Source of the DNA: an uncultured Collinsella sp.
GTDB lineage: Bacteria; Actinomycetota; Coriobacteriia; Coriobacteriales; Coriobacteriaceae
Assembly (NCBI GenBank): GCA_900557505.1
Contig: USTC01000019.1
Coordinates: 1-10,024, forward strand
Direction of reading: 5' to 3'
DNA: 10,024 nucleotides
Part shown: positions 5,999 through 10,024 of the stretch, one piece after another
Layout of the letters: every line of letters starts with the position of its first letter
Numbering within the stretch: the stretch's first letter is position 1
Translations under genes and position numbers: made by a program
Notes under the pieces: generated by a model
Database searches by the model: none
What the model was told of the DNA's origin: nothing
Seen by the model: the letters and a program-made list of their open reading frames with translations, nothing else

Positions 5999-7450
5999 CT
6001 AGAAGCTAACGTCGAAGCCAGCGCCAGCGCCCTCTTCATCGGTGGTCGGCACGCCCTTTGCCTTGTTGTAGGCAAAGATCAAGACGATCGGCACGATGAA
6101 GGCGATGAGATTGCCAGCCACATACCACACGAGGGTCTCGGGCGTGACGATGAGCAGGCCAAGCACGCCGGTCAGACCCTGACCGATAGCGCGCACCTCA
6201 AAGAGCTTGACGAAGGCACCGCCGCAGCCTGCACCGATGCATGCGCAGATGAACGGAATGATCGAGTAGCGCATGTTTGCAGCGAAGATAGCGGGCTCGG
6301 AGATTCCGACCAGCGTCGGGATAAAGGACGACATGCAGATGTTGCGCTCTTTGGAATGCTTCTTATGAATGAGGTACATGCCGATGGCGCCGCCACCCTG
6401 GGCGATGATGGAAACCGACCAGATGGCCTGGATGTAGTTGAAGCCAGTCGTGGCAACGAGGTTTGCCTCGATACCCTGGATGAACTGATGCGTACCGGTA
6501 ACGACGAGCGGCTGCAGGAACGCGGCGAAGACAAAGGCACCAAAGACGCCCATCCTGTTGTACAGGATATCGATTACGCCGGCGAGGACGTCACCGATCA
6601 GGTTGCCGAGCGGGCCGAACACGGTGAACAGGGCAACGTTAGCAAGAATCAGGGTAACGGTCGGGACAAAGACGAACGAAACGACCTCGGGGATGTACTT
6701 CTGGGCAATCTTTTCGACCTTGGCCATAAACCAGGCAGTCAGGATTGCAGGGAATACGCCGCCCTGGAAAGCAACCATGGGAATGGAGAGCGGACCAAAG
6801 TTCCAGTACTCAGCACCCGTCGGGTCCATAACGAACGTGTTGCGGTTCATAAGGCTCGGGTGAACCATGACGATACCGACGAGGATGCCCAGAATCGGGT
6901 TACCGCCAAAACGCTTGACTGCGCTGTACATAACCAGGACAGGCAGGTAGTCGAACGTGGTGGCGATAATGGCAAAGAAGCTTGCGAGGTTCTTGAGGAA
7001 CTCGCTGTGATCGGCGAGGCTACCTTCCATGCCAAAGAGGCCGTTGGCAACGATCAGCGACTTAAGGCCGATGATGATAGCAGCGCCGACGAAGGCGGGA
7101 ATGATGGGGATAAAGATGTCCGAGAATACCTTGAGGACCGAGAAGAACTTGCCCTTCTTGTCCGCCTCGGCGCCCTTGACCTCGGAAGCGCTGATCTCCT
7201 TAACGCCCGTCAAAGCCATAAACTCATCGTAGACCTTGTTGACGGTACCGGTACCGAAGATGATCATGAGCTGGCCGCTGTTGTACAGCACGCCCTTGAC
7301 GCCATCGATGTTCTCGAGCTCGGCCTTGTTGTATTTGCTCGTATCCTTGAGCACCAGACGCAGACGGGTCACGCAATGCGTGGCGCCCTCGATGTTCTCC
7401 AGTCCGCCGACGTTGTCGACGACTTGCTGGGACACTGCCTTGTAGTCCAT
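5999..7450 (-). CDS. PTS EIIBC permease, sucrose/beta-glucoside type
   Basis: This membrane permease imports a sugar and phosphorylates it using phosphate passed from EIIA. The EIIB domain covers about 1-85, with the phosphorylatable Cys26 in ATHCVTRLRL. After a linker the EIIC domain (about 105-465) has around ten hydrophobic segments; VTGTHQ near 321 and GISEP at 382-386 are typical of the glucose-glucoside EIIC superfamily. The protein stops at residue 483 after a short acidic tail, with no EIIA domain, so a separate EIIA (glucose-type) must serve it. The start is ATG at 7450, with GGAG six bases before; ATG at 7462 has AAAGGA abutting it and is unlikely. It lies 45 bases after the divergent GH32 gene and 95 bases before the hydrolase. 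Flanking GH32 genes suggest sucrose or a short fructo-oligosaccharide as substrate (ScrA-like); trehalose or beta-glucosides cannot be excluded from sequence. Confidence 0.88.
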   Translation of the reverse strand: MDYKAVSQQVVDNVGGLENIEGATHCVTRLRLVLKDTSKYNKAELENIDGVKGVLYNSGQLMIIFGTGTVNKVYDEFMALTGVKEISASEVKGAEADKKGKFFSVLKVFSDIFIPIIPAFVGAAIIIGLKSLIVANGLFGMEGSLADHSEFLKNLASFFAIIATTFDYLPVLVMYSAVKRFGGNPILGILVGIVMVHPSLMNRNTFVMDPTGAEYWNFGPLSIPMVAFQGGVFPAILTAWFMAKVEKIAQKYIPEVVSFVFVPTVTLILANVALFTVFGPLGNLIGDVLAGVIDILYNRMGVFGAFVFAAFLQPLVVTGTHQFIQGIEANLVATTGFNYIQAIWSVSIIAQGGGAIGMYLIHKKHSKERNICMSSFIPTLVGISEPAIFAANMRYSIIPFICACIGAGCGGAFVKLFEVRAIGQGLTGVLGLLIVTPETLVWYVAGNLIAFIVPIVLIFAYNKAKGVPTTDEEGAGAGFDVSF

Positions 7451-7495
7451 GTTCCTCTCCATTCCTTTACGAAATCATAAGACGTTTTGATGCCA

Positions 7496-8878
7496 TTACA
7501 GAGACGCGATCGTTGCATTTGCGCACTTGAGCGTACCGTCGGTGACCGTCAGCGCCACACCCTGGCCCTGCTTATTGCAGAAGCGCGCGTTAAGCGCAAC
7601 ATCATCGACAAAGATGGTCGCGATATCGTCGTCAACGACCAGGCGCACATGATGAGTGCCCTCGCCCTTAAAGAACAACGGACGCTCGAGGCCCATGTTG
7701 TTGACCTGGAACCACGGATACTGGGGGGCCGCCGTAAACTCGAGCTTGCCCTCACGCAGGTTGGCGCGGAACTCATAGGCAAGACCGGACTCGGCGTCCT
7801 CGGCAAGCTTCACCGAGAAGCCGGCAGCGTCACCGGCGAGCTCGATGTCGGCATCGAGCATATAGGTGGAACCGGCATCCGCGGCGAGCACCTGCTCGAC
7901 CTTGCCCGACTCGCAGGAAAGCTCAAAGGCCTCGACTGCCTTAGCCTCGCCAAAGGCGCCAAGCATGCTGTCGGGGAGCTTGGTGCCGAGCGTTCCGTCA
8001 GCACGCTGAACGATCTCGAGAGGCATAAAGGTGCCACCCCATAGGTAAGAGCTGGGGTCGCCGCCCTCGTCACGCGTAGGAACCCAACCAAAGAGAACGC
8101 GACGCTCGCCATCGAATGCGGTGCGAGCGGCGTAGTACGCGCGGCCGTCGAAGGAGTCGTCAGCGGGGGTAATCCAAGGACCGTTGATGGACTTGGACAT
8201 GCGGTAACGGGTCTTGTTGCCGTCGCTGTACTCGGAAAAGACGAGGTACCACCAGTCGCCCATCTTAAAGAGATCAGGCATCTCAAACATGGTGTACAGG
8301 CCCGGGTTCCACCAGTCGCCCTGGAACTCCCAGTTGGTCAGATCCTTGGAGGTGAACTTGACCAGGCGGCCGGTCATCAGACGCTTGTCCTCGCCCACAC
8401 GCGTGCCGAGGATGAGCATGTACTCTTCGTTCTCCTCATCCCAAAGCACAAAGGGATCGCGCCAGTTGCGGTCATCGTAACCCTCCTGGGGCGGAAGCAG
8501 CGTCTCGGCGATGTTCTTCTCCCACTTGACGGCGTCGTCACTCGTTGCGTGAAGAAGAACCTGCTTCATCAAGCGTGCGCGGACCTTATCGCGATTGCAA
8601 CCAGTGTAGAGCGCATGGTACTTGTCGCCCACCTTAAACACCGTGCCGGCATAAATGTACTGGTCGACTTCCTCGTCGCCGCCACGCTCAAGGCTCTCGC
8701 CAAAGTCCTTGTAGTTGACGAAATCCTTGGTCGTAGCGAGTGCCCAGCCAAACGGCTCTCCGAAAGGTTCGGGGTTACGCGTGTCACGCTGATGATAGAG
8801 ATAGAACGTGCCGTCCTCGCCGTACGGCATGATGTCGCCTACCCAAATTCCCTCAGGTTGGTAATACACCTTGTGCAT
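7496..8878 (-). CDS. Divergent GH32-family glycosidase
   Basis: This 460-residue cytoplasmic protein (no signal peptide) has GH32 architecture: an N-terminal propeller of about 300 residues and a C-terminal beta-sandwich (about 320-460). The usual WMNDPNG box is replaced by WVGDIMP at 12-18, keeping only Trp and the nucleophile-position Asp15. The other two acids are in recognisable boxes: NWRDP with Asp141, and MFEMP with Glu199, where Met replaces the usual Cys of ECP. YLYHQRD near 26-32 and a TKDFVNY strand also match GH32 enzymes. It probably hydrolyses a fructoside, perhaps a phosphorylated or non-sucrose oligosaccharide, but the substrate is unknown. ATG at 8878 is chosen because AAAGGAAG (8885-8892) lies six bases upstream; the open frame further up crosses the promoter region. 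It is the first gene of the operon, directly behind the operators. Confidence 0.8.
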   Translation of the reverse strand: MHKVYYQPEGIWVGDIMPYGEDGTFYLYHQRDTRNPEPFGEPFGWALATTKDFVNYKDFGESLERGGDEEVDQYIYAGTVFKVGDKYHALYTGCNRDKVRARLMKQVLLHATSDDAVKWEKNIAETLLPPQEGYDDRNWRDPFVLWDEENEEYMLILGTRVGEDKRLMTGRLVKFTSKDLTNWEFQGDWWNPGLYTMFEMPDLFKMGDWWYLVFSEYSDGNKTRYRMSKSINGPWITPADDSFDGRAYYAARTAFDGERRVLFGWVPTRDEGGDPSSYLWGGTFMPLEIVQRADGTLGTKLPDSMLGAFGEAKAVEAFELSCESGKVEQVLAADAGSTYMLDADIELAGDAAGFSVKLAEDAESGLAYEFRANLREGKLEFTAAPQYPWFQVNNMGLERPLFFKGEGTHHVRLVVDDDIATIFVDDVALNARFCNKQGQGVALTVTDGTLKCANATIASL

Positions 8879-8884
8879 CCGAGA

Positions 8885-8892
8885 CTTCCTTT
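8885..8892 (-). promoter_or_regulatory. Ribosome binding site of the first operon gene
   Basis: AAAGGAAG on the minus strand lies six bases before ATG at 8878. It fixes the GH32 start there rather than at 8923, which would lie within about eight bases of the predicted transcription start. Confidence 0.75.
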
Positions 8893-8921
8893 CCCACGAG
8901 ATACTAACTCGGTACAACTGC

Positions 8922-8950
8922 AAGATATGTCAATCGTTTTCATATGTCAA
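8922..8950 (-). promoter_or_regulatory. Sigma-70 promoter of the GH32-PTS-GH32 operon
   Basis: On the minus strand TTGACA (8945-8950) and TATCTT (8922-8927) are separated by exactly 17 bases. The transcription start would fall near 8915, giving a leader of about 37 bases before ATG at 8878. A second TTGACA (8928-8933) lies in the spacer as part of a repeated operator and has no good -10 at normal distance. Two operator copies cover the -35 and the spacer/-10, so bound repressor should block polymerase. Confidence 0.7.
8924..8940 (+). promoter_or_regulatory. Operator copy O2 (LacI-type)
   Basis: GATATGTCAATCGTTTT, with a central CG at 8935-8936 and a partial dyad TCAATCGTTT, resembles LacI-family half-sites. 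It immediately abuts O1, forming a tandem of two 17-base units identical at 15 positions. It covers the promoter spacer and part of the -10 box. Confidence 0.6.
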
Positions 8951-8957
8951 ACGTTTT
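8941..8957 (+). promoter_or_regulatory. Operator copy O1 (LacI-type)
   Basis: CATATGTCAAACGTTTT contains the perfect eight-base palindrome AAACGTTT, centred on CG at 8952-8953. Central-CG palindromes of this kind are typical LacI-family operators. It covers the -35 hexamer of the operon promoter. Confidence 0.65.
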
Positions 8958-8982
8958 CACACCAATACGTCTTTTCGCAGTT

Positions 8983-9021
8983 CCGTTCGTCGGCAAACGG
9001 TTGACATATGCCGGCGAACGG
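8983..9021. promoter_or_regulatory. Upstream operator O3 inside a 13-base inverted repeat
   Basis: AAACGGTTGACATATG (8995-9010) is a third copy of the operator sequence in the opposite orientation to O1 and O2, centred at 8998/8999. It is framed by inverted arms CCGTTCGTCGGCA (8983-8995) and TGCCGGCGAACGG (9009-9021), matching at 12 of 13 positions with the exception a G-T pair. Its centre is 46 bases from O1 and 63 bases (about six helical turns) from O2. The hairpin lies after the regulator's stop codon but lacks a T tract, so it is not a good terminator. Confidence 0.55.
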
Positions 9022-9062
9022 TCATCAGAGGCGTTTGAGGAATTCTTTTGGCACGGGATGAA

Positions 9063-10024
9063 CTACGCGGTTTTGCCCTCAATGAGTTCAACGGGGAGCT
9101 TGATATTCGATTCGGGATTATCGCCGTTAATAAGAGCGATGATGGATTGCGCCGCGAGCTCTCCGATGCGATCGATATCTTGGCGAACGGTTGTTAAGTC
9201 AGGCATAAACGTCATAGTGCGGCGGGCACCATCCGCGCCCACGACCTTAATATCGCCCGGAGCGCTCAAGCCGCGCTGCTTCATCACGTTAAGACAGATA
9301 GCCGCCATCGTGTCGTCTCCCGCAAAGATGCCGTCAATATCGGGGTTCTCATCGAGGATCCTCGCAACGACCGCGCTCTTTTCGTCGTCGGGCTTAACGA
9401 ACTCGACCTCACGGACAAGCGCGGGCAAACCGGCCTGCTCAACAACATCGAGGTAGGCATCGGTACGCTTATTGGCAGGCATGCGCATGCGGCTATTGCT
9501 GCGCAGGCACAGGATGCGCGAACACCCGTCATCGATCAGGCGACGCGTGGCAAGTTCGCCGATGCTATAGCTGTCGCTCGCAATCTGAACAGAGGCTTCG
9601 CCAAGGTCGCAGTCGATACCAACCAGACTCAAGCCCATCTCGGCATACGCCTCGGCACCGATATTAAGCGAGTTGACGATGACGCCATCAACCATATTGC
9701 GTCGAAGCATGTCGATATAAGAGCGCTCAAGCTCGGGTCGATTGGCGCTATTGCACAGCAGCATCTTAAAACCATTTTCGGCCAGGGTATGCTCAATGAC
9801 TTGAACCACTTGGGCATGAAACGGACTGCTGACATAGGGGACGATCATACCGATAAGATTCAGGCGACCGTTGAGCATGGCACGAGCGATATCGTTGGGC
9901 GTATAGTTGATGCGCTTCATTGCGGCATGGACCTTATCGCGGGTCTCCTGGCTAATATAGCCACGATTATTAAGCACACGAGATACCGTAGTAGGCGAAA
10001 CCCCCGCCACCGCCGCAACTTCCT
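9063..10024 (-). CDS. LacI-family transcriptional regulator (5' end outside window)
   Basis: A LacI/GalR repressor, presumably controlling the adjacent sugar operon. 319 residues are visible; the frame is open to the window edge, reading EVAAVAGVSPTTVSRVLNN. GTG at 10010 is therefore an internal valine within the helix-turn-helix, and only a few N-terminal residues are missing. The HTH is followed by the hinge (NYTPNDIARAM) and a periplasmic-binding-protein-like effector domain starting at LIGMIVPYVSSPFHAQVV. SNSRMRMPANKRTDAYLDVV and DGIFAGDDTMA are the ligand-domain segments expected in the family, and PDLTTVRQD near the end is a standard LacI match. It is codirectional with the operon, 184 bases upstream, with operator-like sites in the gap. 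The effector is probably a sugar or sugar phosphate of the sucrose/fructoside pathway, by context only. Confidence 0.93.
   Translation of the reverse strand, partial: EVAAVAGVSPTTVSRVLNNRGYISQETRDKVHAAMKRINYTPNDIARAMLNGRLNLIGMIVPYVSSPFHAQVVQVIEHTLAENGFKMLLCNSANRPELERSYIDMLRRNMVDGVIVNSLNIGAEAYAEMGLSLVGIDCDLGEASVQIASDSYSIGELATRRLIDDGCSRILCLRSNSRMRMPANKRTDAYLDVVEQAGLPALVREVEFVKPDDEKSAVVARILDENPDIDGIFAGDDTMAAICLNVMKQRGLSAPGDIKVVGADGARRTMTFMPDLTTVRQDIDRIGELAAQSIIALINGDNPESNIKLPVELIEGKTA

Noticed and set aside
6356..7480. Plus-strand open frame of 374 codons opposite the PTS permease
   Set aside because: It is a highly charged, low-complexity translation with no motif, opposite a clear EIIBC; it is the reverse complement of hydrophobic codons.
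8983..9021. Intrinsic terminator of the LacI-family gene
   Set aside because: The arms pair well, but no T tract follows on the minus strand, and the loop contains an operator copy, so a regulatory site explains it better.
9063..10010. LacI-family gene starting at GTG 10010
   Set aside because: The frame continues upstream with EVAA, completing the first helix of the DNA-binding motif, so 10010 is internal.

Overview
The window looks like the chromosome of a GC-rich, anaerobic Gram-positive bacterium. The protein flavour, the solitary pyruvate formate-lyase activase, the DegV protein and the PTS/GH32 sugar genes fit a gut Actinomycetota of the Coriobacteriia (Collinsella-like). That assignment is inference from protein character, not from a marker gene or a search.

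Layout. The 5' edge holds the C-terminal part of homoserine kinase (thrB, + strand, ends 574). It converges on a block of minus-strand genes. The 258-base gap between them is dominated by a very long interrupted palindrome (568-754), which looks like a mobile or repetitive palindromic element and may also stop transcription from both sides. The first minus-strand block (read right to left) is pyruvate formate-lyase activating enzyme (pflA), 5'-methylthioadenosine/S-adenosylhomocysteine nucleosidase (mtnN) and the ribosome-assembly GTPase EngB/YsxC. These are housekeeping genes; mtnN and engB are 39 bases apart and probably cotranscribed. Upstream lies a DegV-family lipid-binding protein, separated from pflA by a bidirectional terminator-like hairpin.

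The right half is a sugar-utilisation locus, all on the minus strand. A LacI-family regulator (running off the right edge) precedes a three-gene operon: a divergent GH32 glycosidase, a sucrose/beta-glucoside-type PTS EIIBC permease, and a canonical GH32 sucrose-6-phosphate hydrolase. The 184-base gap between regulator and operon holds a good sigma-70 promoter (TTGACA-17-TATCTT). Three copies of an operator-like sequence (TATGTCAANCGTTT) surround it; two are exact 17-base tandem neighbours lying over the promoter. The likely scheme is that the permease imports and phosphorylates sucrose or a related fructoside, the two cytoplasmic GH32 enzymes hydrolyse the product, and the LacI protein represses the operon until an inducing sugar appears. 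No EIIA domain and no fructokinase are in the window, so both must come from elsewhere.

No RNA genes, CRISPR array, transposase or phage gene was seen. The points most worth a second look are the 187-base palindrome next to thrB, the GH32 protein with a rewritten nucleophile motif, the three-operator promoter, and a long G-U-rich intercistronic hairpin between the permease and hydrolase genes.
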